A stretch of 60,354 nucleotides of DNA from JBGCEZ01 sp045106735. GTDB lineage: Bacteria > Planctomycetota > Phycisphaerae > Phycisphaerales > SM1A02. Position 1 is the first letter of the stretch, and each line of letters starts with the position of its first letter. Below the pieces are notes generated by a model. The model was given only the letters and a program-made list of their open reading frames with translations. It was not told where the DNA came from and searched no databases. Location of the stretch: positions 1 to 60,354 of the forward strand of contig JBGCEZ010000018.1 of the NCBI GenBank assembly GCA_045106735.1, in the 5' to 3' direction. Below are positions 1 through 7,240 of this stretch, piece after piece. The translations under genes and the position numbers were made by a program.

Positions 1-1
1 G

Positions 2-328
2 ACGAACGAGCGGGTCCGGATCGCCGGAGATCGGGCGGACGACGCAACAAGCGAAGTCCGGCGCCTGCGGCGCGACGTTGACCGCCTGTCCTTGGCGTGC
101 TTGGCCATGTGGCAGATCGTCAGTGCCAACACCAACATGACAGACGAAGACCTGGATCGCGTCATGCGAGAGCTTGACGCCAGTGATGGCACGCTCGACG
201 GGAAGCTTGACGCCCCGGATACGCCGGTCAAGTGCCGAAAGTGCGGGCGGACGGCATTGCGTGGGCACCCGCGGTGTGCGTATTGCGGTCAAGAGGTCAC
301 ATCGGGCTCGGCTTCGCCGTTCCATTGA
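2..328 (+). CDS. Zinc-ribbon protein, 5' end outside window
   Basis: The frame is open to the left edge, so only the C-terminal about 108 residues are visible. They show a charged helical stretch (EVRRLRRDVDRLSLACLAMW), a conserved-looking middle part (TDEDLDRVMRELDASDG) and a C-terminal zinc ribbon with two Cys pairs, CRKCGR and CAYCGQE. An ATG at 92 exists, but the helical stretch continues in frame upstream of it, so the true start probably lies before the window. The order coiled coil, short acidic segment, zinc ribbon is one I associate with small uncharacterised planctomycete proteins; no function is assigned. Confidence 0.6.
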   Translation, partial: TNERVRIAGDRADDATSEVRRLRRDVDRLSLACLAMWQIVSANTNMTDEDLDRVMRELDASDGTLDGKLDAPDTPVKCRKCGRTALRGHPRCAYCGQEVTSGSASPFH

Positions 329-485
329 TGGATCTGAAGCGGCCAACGACGTCGACGGCGACGGCAGCGCCAATCCACCAGCTTTGCTCGGAATTCATCG
401 TTCGATTGGGCCGAGTCCGCGCATCTGGAAACGAAGTTCCAATGCGCACCGCCTCCCTTCCCCCATCCTGTTCCGAGTCTCAACC

Positions 486-1358
486 GTGATCCGATCCAGC
501 ACGCTCCGATTCAGCACGCTTTCCAGGCGCACGCGATCTGCTTCTCGCCGGACGCCGCCTCGGCTGCGTCATCGGATATCGCCTTTCCAGGCTCGCCGCC
601 GCACGCCGACCCGGCTTGTGTTGATCATCCCCGCCGCATGCATGGTTCTGGCCGGCTGCGCTCGGTCCACCGCGCCCGGCTCCTCCCCGGTCGCGTCTTC
701 GCTCGAATCCGGGACGGAAGTCGATTCGGTCCGCGTCGCCCCTTCGTTCAACTTCGCGTTGGCCGCGGAGCTGCTGGCGTTGGCCGCCGACGATCAGCGA
801 TACGAACATTTGGTCATGAACCAAGACCCGGCGATCCGTGAGCCGGGGTTCATGGACCGCAAGGCTGCCCTCCAGCGCGAGCGATCCGATCGCTGCAAAG
901 TGATCTTCGCCGAGCATGGGTTCCCGTCGATCGACATGGTCGGAACCGAAGCGTCCAGTGCATTCTGGCTCCTGGTCCAACACGCCGATGCCGACGTGCC
1001 GTTTCAGGAAGCCGTCCTGGCGGCGATGGAGCCGCTCGTCTCAATCGGGCAAGCCGACGGTTCTGAGTTCGCGTACCTGACCGACCGGGTGCGGGTGAAC
1101 ACCGGGCGAGCGCAGCTCTACGGCACCCAGATGCGCTACGACGCGGAAACCGGACGCCCGTCCCCCAAACCCCTGGCCCGCCCGGCCGAGGTTGATAAGC
1201 TCCGCGCGGCCGCCGGTCTTGAACCGCTGTACGAGTACGTCAACGGAGTCGCGGTCACGCATTTTCGCATGAACCAGGCCAGCCTTGAAGCCAGCGGGAT
1301 CACCGAGCCGTGGGTCCATCCGGTGGGATACTCCGAGTGGGGCGGACCGGATTCCTAA
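486..1358 (+). CDS. DUF6624-type exported lipoprotein
   Basis: The C-terminal part carries the signature of the DUF6624 family: a D-R/C-x-V-I-F-AEHGFP region, then AFWLLVQHADADVPFQ, AYLTDRV and QLYGTQM in that order. The function of this family is unknown. Upstream is a basic stretch (QARRRTPTR), a hydrophobic segment and a lipobox ending LAGC (Cys about position 654), so the product is predicted to be a lipoprotein. The start is uncertain. No ATG lies between 330 and the ATG inside the signal sequence; GTG at 486 gives a long basic leader, and GTG 618 or TTG 621 would give a leader without positive charge. The reading frame stays open back to 174, but that part overlaps the preceding gene. 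Confidence 0.7.
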   Translation: MIRSSTLRFSTLSRRTRSASRRTPPRLRHRISPFQARRRTPTRLVLIIPAACMVLAGCARSTAPGSSPVASSLESGTEVDSVRVAPSFNFALAAELLALAADDQRYEHLVMNQDPAIREPGFMDRKAALQRERSDRCKVIFAEHGFPSIDMVGTEASSAFWLLVQHADADVPFQEAVLAAMEPLVSIGQADGSEFAYLTDRVRVNTGRAQLYGTQMRYDAETGRPSPKPLARPAEVDKLRAAAGLEPLYEYVNGVAVTHFRMNQASLEASGITEPWVHPVGYSEWGGPDS

Positions 1359-1518
1359 CAGCCCGTTGAAAAACCCTGCCCCGTCCTGAGCACGATCATT
1401 CCGCCCCTCGCTTTGTCGCCGAATCTCGGCGCAATCGAGTGGATATGCCTTCGATTCAGCTCCGCGCGAGGGACGGAAGCACCGCACTCAGGACGAGACG
1501 GGCTTCTTCAACGGACTG

Positions 1519-1860
1519 CTAACGTTCGGTGGCCGGTTCCCCGCACTCGGAGCAGGTCTCGCCCGACGCCGAAAGGTCGTACCCGCAGGCGCGGCACAAG
1601 CCGTCGGCGATTCGGATCCGGCGGATATGCCGATGGGACCAGTACGCGACGCCGATCGATATCAGCCCCATGGCCGTCCAGACAAGGGCCGGCCAGATCG
1701 GAAGCCCTTGGGGACCCGCGCTGGCGATGAACCCGGCCGACCCGATGATCAGGAAGCCGCCAACGAGCCCGCCCGCCGCGCGGATCACGCTCCAGAAGAA
1801 CCGCTTCTGGCGACGGGCGTCTGGCGTGCGAACGATCGGATTCGGCCGAGGGATTCGCAT
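1519..1860 (-). CDS. Two-helix membrane protein with C-terminal zinc ribbon
   Basis: About 113 residues from ATG at 1860 (MRIPRPNPIV...). Two predicted membrane helices (AAGGLVGGFLIIGSAGFIA and LPIWPALVWTAMGLISIGVAYW) are followed by a cytoplasmic zinc ribbon, CRACGYDLSASGETCSECG. The ribbon pattern CxxCGYDL...CxxCG is very common on small membrane proteins of Phycisphaerae. An upstream start at 1974 is possible, but the added 38 residues are low-complexity and run towards the tandem repeat at 1952. The role is unknown; the ribbon may mediate protein contacts. Confidence 0.65.
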   Translation of the reverse strand: MRIPRPNPIVRTPDARRQKRFFWSVIRAAGGLVGGFLIIGSAGFIASAGPQGLPIWPALVWTAMGLISIGVAYWSHRHIRRIRIADGLCRACGYDLSASGETCSECGEPATER

Positions 1861-1951
1861 GTCTTGATCATCCGGGGACCGGCGATTGCACGCAGGCTCG
1901 AGGTTCAGGTCATCGTCCAGCGTGCTCGACGTGGGCCCAGCGACTGACTCC

Positions 1952-2003
1952 GCGGACTCATCCCGCGGACTCATCCCGCGGATTCATCCCGCGGACTCAT
2001 CTC
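1952..2003. repeat. 13-bp tandem repeat, 4 copies
   Basis: Four head-to-tail copies of a 13-bp unit, gcggactcatccc; copy 3 has gatt for gact and copy 4 ends ctc. The array lies between the aminotransferase stop (2023, minus) and the start of the zinc-ribbon gene (1860, minus). It does not look like a protein-binding site or a CRISPR repeat. It is one of several short-period arrays in this window. Confidence 0.85.
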
Positions 2004-2022
2004 GCCCGTCCGACCCGCAGAT

Positions 2023-3345
2023 TCACCCCTCGGCCACCAGACGTTCGAATCCCGTCTTCATCGCCGCCACCAGAAGATCGATTTCAACTTCGGTCATCGG
2101 CGTGGACAGCGTGGCTGAGCACGTGTTGATCATCATGAATCCGGCGTCGAAGAGGTGGTCGAGCAACGTGGCCAGACGCCGCTTCTCGTCGGCGTTCAAG
2201 AACGCTTCGCGGTAGTCGTGCGGCGGCGCCGGCTTCATGTGGACGCGGAACATGGAGCCGCATCCGGTGACGCAGGCGGTCGCTCCGGTTTCGGCGATCG
2301 CCGATTCGATTCCTTGCATGGCCCGAGCGGCGAGCGCGTTGAGCCGCTCGACGGCGGCGTGGTCAAAGCGTTCCATGGCCGCCCGCCCCGCCGTCGTCGA
2401 GATCGGGTTGGCGGAAAACGTGCCGGAGTGTGGGAATCGAATGGCCCCGAGCCTCGGGTTCATGACGTCCATGACGTCGGCCCGTCCCGCGACGGCCCCG
2501 ACCGGGAAACCACCGCCGATCATCTTGCCCATGGCCGTCAAGTCGGGGGTGATGTCGTACCGGTCCTGGAGACCGCCGTACTCCGAGCGGAAGGTGATGA
2601 CTTCGTCCAGCACCATGAGTGAACGGTTGCGCTCGGTCCATTCGCGGATGGCCCGCACGTACGCGGGATCGGCCGGACGCAGGCCGACACGGTGCGGCAT
2701 GAGGTCGAGCAGAACGCAGGCGAGCTGCGGGCCGTGCTCGTCAAGGATGGCCAGCGAGTGTTCGATGTCGTTGAACGGCAGGATGACCACGTCGTCCACC
2801 GCCGCCTGCGGCGTCCCGTAGACAAGCGGAACGCTGCGCGGGTGATCGTGGTCGCCCCAGGTGTCCGGACCGGGGGCTTGGCTGACTTCGGCGTAGTCGT
2901 AGGTGCCGTGGTAGGCCCCCTCGACCTTGGCCATCTTCGGCCGGCCGGTCCACGCCCGTGCTGCCTTCAGCGCGACCATGATTGCTTCGGTGCCCGAATT
3001 GACGAAACGCAGCTTCTCGAAGCCCGGATTGCGGCTGCAGAGATGCTCGGCGTATTGCACTTCGGCTTCGGTGGCCATGGTGAACGCGGTCCCCCGGGCC
3101 AGTTGCTCGCTGACCGCGGCAATCACGCCCGGGTCCGCGTGGCCGTGGATGAGCGACGCCATGTTGTTGGCGAAGTCGATGCGCTCGACACCGTCCAGGT
3201 CCGTGATCCGGCAGCCGCTCGCGTGGGACGCATAGGCCGGGTGCGGATCGCGAAGCACGGTGTTGCGGCTCACGCCGCCGGGCAGCACGTTCAGGGCGCG
3301 GGCGTACAGCTCCGCGCTGCGCGAGGTCTTCGTGTGGGGGCTCAT
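2023..3345 (-). CDS. Class III PLP aminotransferase, beta-transaminase/GSAM-like
   Basis: A fold-type I class III (ornithine/GSA-type) aminotransferase of about 440 residues. Visible motifs, numbered from the upstream GTG at 3354: NSGTEA at 119-124 (PLP phosphate), LDEV with Asp250 (PLP ring nitrogen), and GKMIGGGFPVGA with the Schiff-base lysine at about 277. The N-terminal part (LPGGVSR, then DLDGVERIDFANNMASLIHGHADP) resembles the glutamate-1-semialdehyde aminomutase branch that also contains beta-phenylalanine aminotransferases. It is not likely to be HemL, given its context as the last gene of the CoA-transferase/radical SAM operon. ATG at 3345 lies one base after the upstream stop; GTG at 3354 would overlap that stop. 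Inferred role: deamination of a beta-amino acid to a beta-keto acid. Specificity is not proven. Confidence 0.85.
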   Translation of the reverse strand: MSPHTKTSRSAELYARALNVLPGGVSRNTVLRDPHPAYASHASGCRITDLDGVERIDFANNMASLIHGHADPGVIAAVSEQLARGTAFTMATEAEVQYAEHLCSRNPGFEKLRFVNSGTEAIMVALKAARAWTGRPKMAKVEGAYHGTYDYAEVSQAPGPDTWGDHDHPRSVPLVYGTPQAAVDDVVILPFNDIEHSLAILDEHGPQLACVLLDLMPHRVGLRPADPAYVRAIREWTERNRSLMVLDEVITFRSEYGGLQDRYDITPDLTAMGKMIGGGFPVGAVAGRADVMDVMNPRLGAIRFPHSGTFSANPISTTAGRAAMERFDHAAVERLNALAARAMQGIESAIAETGATACVTGCGSMFRVHMKPAPPHDYREAFLNADEKRRLATLLDHLFDAGFMMINTCSATLSTPMTEVEIDLLVAAMKTGFERLVAEG

Positions 3346-3346
3346 G

Positions 3347-4012
3347 TCAGTCACCGGCCGGAGGAAGCAGTGGAGCCGCGGTCCGCTCTTGGACCGTGGC
3401 GAGGTCGAGCCCCGGCGCGAGTTCGACGAGGCGGAAACCGTCGTCGGTCACGTCCAGAACCGCGAGATCGGTGTAGACCCGGTCGACGACGCGGAGGCCG
3501 GTCAGCGGGTACGTGCAGGACTCAACCAGCTTCGGAACGCCCTGCTTGGTGCAGTGCTGGGTGATCACGAAGATCTGCTTGACGCCGGCGACGAGGTCCA
3601 TCGCTCCGCCCACGGCCGGAATCGCGTCCGGACCGCCGGTCGACCAGTTGGCCAGGTCGCCGTGCTGGGAAACCTGCAGGGCCCCGAGCACGCACAGGTC
3701 GAGGTGCCCGCCGCGAATCATCGCGAAGCTGTCCGACTGGTGGAAGAAGGACGCGCCCGGGATGGCCGTGACCTGCCGTTTGCCGGCGTTGATCAGTTCT
3801 GGATCGCCGCGCCCCTCGGCCGGCGAAGGACCCATGCCGAGCAGGCCGTTCTCGGTGTGATAGACAAACTCGCGGCCCTCGGGCACGAACTTGGCCACCA
3901 GCTCCGGAATGCCGATGCCGAGGTTCACGTACGAGCCATCGGCGATGTCAACCGCCACGCGCTGGGCCATCTGCTCGCGGGTCCAGCCGGCGGTGCTCTG
4001 TTGGTTGCTCAT
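3347..4012 (-). CDS. 3-oxoacid CoA-transferase subunit B
   Basis: Family I CoA-transferase beta subunit (ScoB/PcaJ/AtoA type), 221 residues. The catalytic glutamate is Glu54 in ENGLLGMGP, and the core motifs NLGIGIPELVA, GGHLDLCVLGALQVS and GGAMDLVAGVKQIFV are intact. It forms the active enzyme with the subunit A product just upstream; the two genes overlap by 4 bp (ATGA, 4009-4012), implying coupled translation and equimolar assembly. Family chemistry is transfer of CoA from succinyl-CoA or another acyl-CoA to a 3-oxo acid. In this operon the acceptor could be the beta-keto acid produced by the neighbouring aminotransferase (inference). Confidence 0.93.
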   Translation of the reverse strand: MSNQQSTAGWTREQMAQRVAVDIADGSYVNLGIGIPELVAKFVPEGREFVYHTENGLLGMGPSPAEGRGDPELINAGKRQVTAIPGASFFHQSDSFAMIRGGHLDLCVLGALQVSQHGDLANWSTGGPDAIPAVGGAMDLVAGVKQIFVITQHCTKQGVPKLVESCTYPLTGLRVVDRVYTDLAVLDVTDDGFRLVELAPGLDLATVQERTAAPLLPPAGD

Positions 4013-4728
4013 GGGTAGGTCACTCCCGCGGCCACCAGCGTGGATTCGTGGGCGGGGTCGGAAACCTCGACCACCCGGTCCACGAAGATGCCCGGCGTCA
4101 CCACGGTCTCCGGATCCATGTCGCCGGCGGCCACCGTCTCGGTCGCCTGGACGATCGTGGTGCGGGCGGCCATGGCCATCGGCGGGGCGAAGTTCCGGGC
4201 CGTGGCGTGGTAGGTGACGTTGCCGTGGCTGTCGGCCGTCCGGCCCTTGATCAGGGCGAAGTCAGCCGTCAGGCCGTGTTCCAGCACGCAATCGCGCTCG
4301 CCGAAGCGGCGGAGTTCCTTGCCTTCGCCGAGCGGCGTCCCGACGGCGGTTGGCGTGTAGAACGCCGCCACGCCCGCCCCGCCCGCGCGGATGCGCTCGG
4401 CCAGCGTTCCCTGCGGCACGAGCTCGAGCTCGGTGAATCCGCTGCGGTAGAGTTCCGGAAACACCGTCGAATTCGCCGTCCGCGGGAACGAACAGATGAC
4501 CTTGGTCACCCGGCGCGCCTTCAGCAAGGCGGCCAGACCGACCTCCCCGCTGCCGCAGTTGTTGCTGATGACGGTGAGGTCCTTCGACCCCTGATCGATG
4601 AGGGCATGGATGAGCTCGATGGGGCTTCCCGCCTCACCGAATCCGCCGACCATGACCGCAGCGCCGTCGAAGACATCCGCCACCGCCTCGTGCACGGACG
4701 CAGCACGTTTGTCGATCACATGCCGCAT
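4009..4728 (-). CDS. 3-oxoacid CoA-transferase subunit A
   Basis: Family I CoA-transferase alpha subunit (ScoA/PcaI/AtoD type), 239 residues. It shows the glycine-rich GGFGEAGSP at 28-36, SNNCGSGEVGL, a GTLAERIRAGGAGVAAFYTPTAVGT region and the GNVTYHATARNFAPPMA segment typical of this subunit. The start (ATG 4728) overlaps the end of the radical SAM gene by 13 bp, and its stop overlaps the subunit B start by 4 bp. It is therefore the second gene of a four-gene operon. The substrate (acetoacetate, 3-oxoadipate or another 3-oxo acid) cannot be read from sequence. Confidence 0.93.
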   Translation of the reverse strand: MRHVIDKRAASVHEAVADVFDGAAVMVGGFGEAGSPIELIHALIDQGSKDLTVISNNCGSGEVGLAALLKARRVTKVICSFPRTANSTVFPELYRSGFTELELVPQGTLAERIRAGGAGVAAFYTPTAVGTPLGEGKELRRFGERDCVLEHGLTADFALIKGRTADSHGNVTYHATARNFAPPMAMAARTTIVQATETVAAGDMDPETVVTPGIFVDRVVEVSDPAHESTLVAAGVTYP

Positions 4729-6185
4729 CCCGGAGTGATCTGCGGCATGCTGCTGGCCGCCCGCGGCGCTTCGCCGGACTTGGAGACGCGCGTGTAGTCG
4801 AACAGGCCGGCCTCGTCGAAGAGCACGCGATCCTCGTAGCCGTCGAACCAGACGGCGTCGGGATTGCGGCCGACGATGCAGACCTTGCCGCGGTCGGGGG
4901 CGCTGCCGGCGTTGCGGAGAATCTTGAAGATCACGACGCCGTTCTCGCTGCCCTTGAGGCCGGGGATCGGCTCGTTCGTGACCGCGCTGACTTCCGTCTT
5001 GCCCTTGTAGTGGGTGATCGAAAGACGGGCGTGGGCTTCGACGCCCGACAGACCCTTCTGCGACTCGTTCAGCGTCTGCCAGGCTGTCTCGATCGGCACG
5101 TTGAAGGCCTTGTACGCGACGATGTCGCGGCCACAGAAGAAGTAGTGGTTCTCGCCGCCGGCACGCTTGAATTCGCGCTGCATGATCCGCAGCGCGTCAG
5201 CGTCGTCGTTGATGCCGCGGATGATCGGCGCCTGGTTCTCGACGGTCAGCCAGCCGAGGCCGGTCAGCCCACGCATGGCCGCGCCGGTCGCCGGCACCCA
5301 CTGCTTGATGCCCTCTTCGTTCTCGATGTAGTTGCCGTCGGCATCCTTGGCCAGGAACTCATCGGGGTGCTCGAAGTGCACCATCATGTGCAGGCCGACC
5401 TCGGGATAGGTCTCGTGGAAGCGCTGCAGCATGGTCAGGAACGCTTCATCGAAGCGCTGCGGATAGAAGGCCATTTCCTTGGTGCCGATGCGGATCGACT
5501 CGACGCCGGACTCGGCCAGGGCGGCCAGCCACGCGGCGATCTTGCGGTTGTTGAGCACCATCGGGTCGCCGCCGGAGAGCAGGACCTCGCGCAGCTTCTC
5601 GCGGCCGCTTTCGGGATGGATCCCGCCGTTGGCTTCCACCATCGCGTTGTGCGAGCGCACGTACGCGGTGATGTCGGGAATCATCGCCAGGCCCTTCTTG
5701 GCCACCGTGCCGTCTTGACGCTTGATCTCCTTGCGGGCGATCAGCTCCTCGCGGTAGCAGAACCGGCAGTGGGCCGAGCACGTGGAGACCACGTACATCA
5801 GGCCCATCTCGTACTTGTGCAGCAGGCCTTCGACCGGGCTGTAGTCCATCTGGTTGCCGGGATCTTCCGAGCCGGCCAGGTCGGTTGTCTCATCCGGGCT
5901 CGCCTTGACGATGCGCTGGATCGACGGGCTGGTCCGGGCGAGGTCGAAGTAGTGCCGCGTGATCTTCACCGGCATCCGGGATTCGACGTCGCGGTCACCA
6001 CCCTTGAGCACGCGCAGGGCGACGACCTCGTCCTGGCTGTAGAAGCTCTGCATGTCCTCCGGGGCCTTGTCCTCAAAGAACGGCGTCAGACCATTGATGA
6101 TCTCGCGCTTGTACTTCGGGTCCTCAACCGTGTCGAGGAAGGCCTGTTCGCGGGCGGTCGGGGTGTATCCCTGCTTCTGGATCAT
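4716..6185 (-). CDS. KamA-family radical SAM 2,3-aminomutase-like enzyme (divergent)
   Basis: A 489-residue radical SAM protein. The [4Fe-4S] cysteines are C136, C140 and C143 in CSAHCRFC, and the SAM-contacting LLSGGDPMV is at 202-210. The overall order (cluster, LLSGGDP, RIGTKEMAFYPQR, ENQAPIIRGINDDADALR, then HYFFCGRDIVAYKAF) follows lysine 2,3-aminomutase. It is longer than the usual roughly 415 residues. The glycine-rich PGGGGK motif that carries the PLP lysine in the clostridial enzyme is not present; HYKGK at 392-396 is a candidate replacement. The clostridial CRHCTR is CRFCYR here. First gene of the operon, divergent from an RpiR-type regulator. Likely reaction: 1,2-amino migration on an alpha-amino acid to give a beta-amino acid; the substrate may not be lysine. 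Confidence 0.8.
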   Translation of the reverse strand: MIQKQGYTPTAREQAFLDTVEDPKYKREIINGLTPFFEDKAPEDMQSFYSQDEVVALRVLKGGDRDVESRMPVKITRHYFDLARTSPSIQRIVKASPDETTDLAGSEDPGNQMDYSPVEGLLHKYEMGLMYVVSTCSAHCRFCYREELIARKEIKRQDGTVAKKGLAMIPDITAYVRSHNAMVEANGGIHPESGREKLREVLLSGGDPMVLNNRKIAAWLAALAESGVESIRIGTKEMAFYPQRFDEAFLTMLQRFHETYPEVGLHMMVHFEHPDEFLAKDADGNYIENEEGIKQWVPATGAAMRGLTGLGWLTVENQAPIIRGINDDADALRIMQREFKRAGGENHYFFCGRDIVAYKAFNVPIETAWQTLNESQKGLSGVEAHARLSITHYKGKTEVSAVTNEPIPGLKGSENGVVIFKILRNAGSAPDRGKVCIVGRNPDAVWFDGYEDRVLFDEAGLFDYTRVSKSGEAPRAASSMPQITPGCGM

Positions 6186-6291
6186 CGAATCAGCTCCGGC
6201 GGTCCGCCCGACGCGATGGTCGGCGGGAGGTGGTAATAGCGTGTACAGAGGTCGGTCGCGAGTGTAACATCGCGTTCAAGGGAGTCCAAGG
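6186..6291. promoter_or_regulatory. Divergent control region, KamA-like operon / RpiR regulator
   Basis: This 106-bp gap separates the starts of the minus-strand operon and the plus-strand regulator, so both promoters and any operator should lie here. TGTACA at 6242 and TGTAAC at 6263 are 21 bp apart (about two helical turns), and an imperfect dyad ccgac/gtcgg lies near 6208-6223. These are candidate regulator sites only. I could not define convincing -35/-10 boxes. Confidence 0.35.
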
Positions 6292-7152
6292 GTGTCCATC
6301 CAGGATTTGATCGCTTCAGTCAACGACCGCCTGACGCCCACGGACCGGCGGATCGCCGAGGTCGTGCTGGCCGATCCATCGCTCCTGGCCTTTGGCACCG
6401 TGGCCGAACTGGCTGACCGCGTGCGGACCAGCCCTCCTTCCATCGTCCGTTTCGCGGCAAAGCTTGGATTCGATGGATATCGGGACCTGCAGGCCAACGT
6501 CCAGGCCAGCGTTCAGGCCCGTCTGGCCGACCCCCTTTCGCGGCCCAGCGAGCGCATCCGCCGAACGGTCGAATCCCTGACGCCGGTCCGCGAGGCAATC
6601 GAGGACACCGTCCACCGGACGTTCTTGGACCTCGACCCGGCCCGGCTTGAAGCATTGGCCGCGCCGATTGTGCGCGCCCGCGGGGTCTGGATCCTCTCGG
6701 GGGAGACGTCGATGGCCGGGGCCCACGTCCTCTGCAGCGGTCTGCGGATGATTCGCCCCAATGTGGTGCTGGTCGACGCCCATTCCACCGGCCGCGACCT
6801 GTGTTCGGCCGGGCCCGGAGACGTCGCCATCGTCATCGACTTTGCCCGCTACCGCCGCAACGCGATCGCCGCCGCCCGGACGCTCGCCGAGCTCGGCGTG
6901 GACATCGTCGCCATCACCGATGGGCCGCTCTCGCCACTGGCCTCGATCACCGAGACCTGGTGCGGCCTGAACGTGCCGGCCGTGGGCCCGTTCGACAGCT
7001 CGGTCCCCGCGGTGACCGCGGCCGAGTTGCTCGTGGCCCGGGTTGCGCACGACTTGGGCGACGCCGCCCGCGAGCGGATCGACCAGTTGGAATCGATGTG
7101 GGAGGCGACGGGAACGTTCTTGGAATCGGGTCCGCGACCGTCGGACGGCTGA
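6292..7152 (+). CDS. MurR/RpiR-family transcriptional regulator
   Basis: A 286-residue regulator with an N-terminal RpiR-type helix-turn-helix (LTPTDRRIAEVVLADPSLLAFGTVAELADRVRTSPPSIVRFAAKLGFDGYRDL, about residues 14-64) and a C-terminal SIS sugar-phosphate-binding fold (about 115-255; GVWILSGETSMAGAHVLCSGLR, then DVAIVIDFARYRR). The start is GTG at 6292, supported by GGAG at 6281-6284. In this family the SIS domain senses a phosphosugar or similar metabolite. Divergent placement next to the KamA-like operon suggests it controls that operon and possibly the downstream S66 peptidase (inference). Confidence 0.88.
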   Translation: MSIQDLIASVNDRLTPTDRRIAEVVLADPSLLAFGTVAELADRVRTSPPSIVRFAAKLGFDGYRDLQANVQASVQARLADPLSRPSERIRRTVESLTPVREAIEDTVHRTFLDLDPARLEALAAPIVRARGVWILSGETSMAGAHVLCSGLRMIRPNVVLVDAHSTGRDLCSAGPGDVAIVIDFARYRRNAIAAARTLAELGVDIVAITDGPLSPLASITETWCGLNVPAVGPFDSSVPAVTAAELLVARVAHDLGDAARERIDQLESMWEATGTFLESGPRPSDG

Positions 7153-7240
7153 GGGATGCCCGTCGCGGTGCACCGCCGCTGCCTCGCCGCAGCCTCGCGA
7201 TCATGGACGCCGGGCCGCCGAGCCGCGATACTTCGCCCCC

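Noticed and set aside
174..485. N-terminal extension of the DUF6624 lipoprotein back to ATG 174
   Set aside because: It overlaps the zinc-ribbon gene and its residues are Arg/Ser-rich and composition-driven. The export signal lies far downstream.
2023..3345. HemL (glutamate-1-semialdehyde aminomutase) for tetrapyrrole synthesis
   Set aside because: The sequence branch (SLIHGHADP, FTMATEAEV) and the operon partners point to a beta-transaminase-like enzyme; no heme genes nearby.
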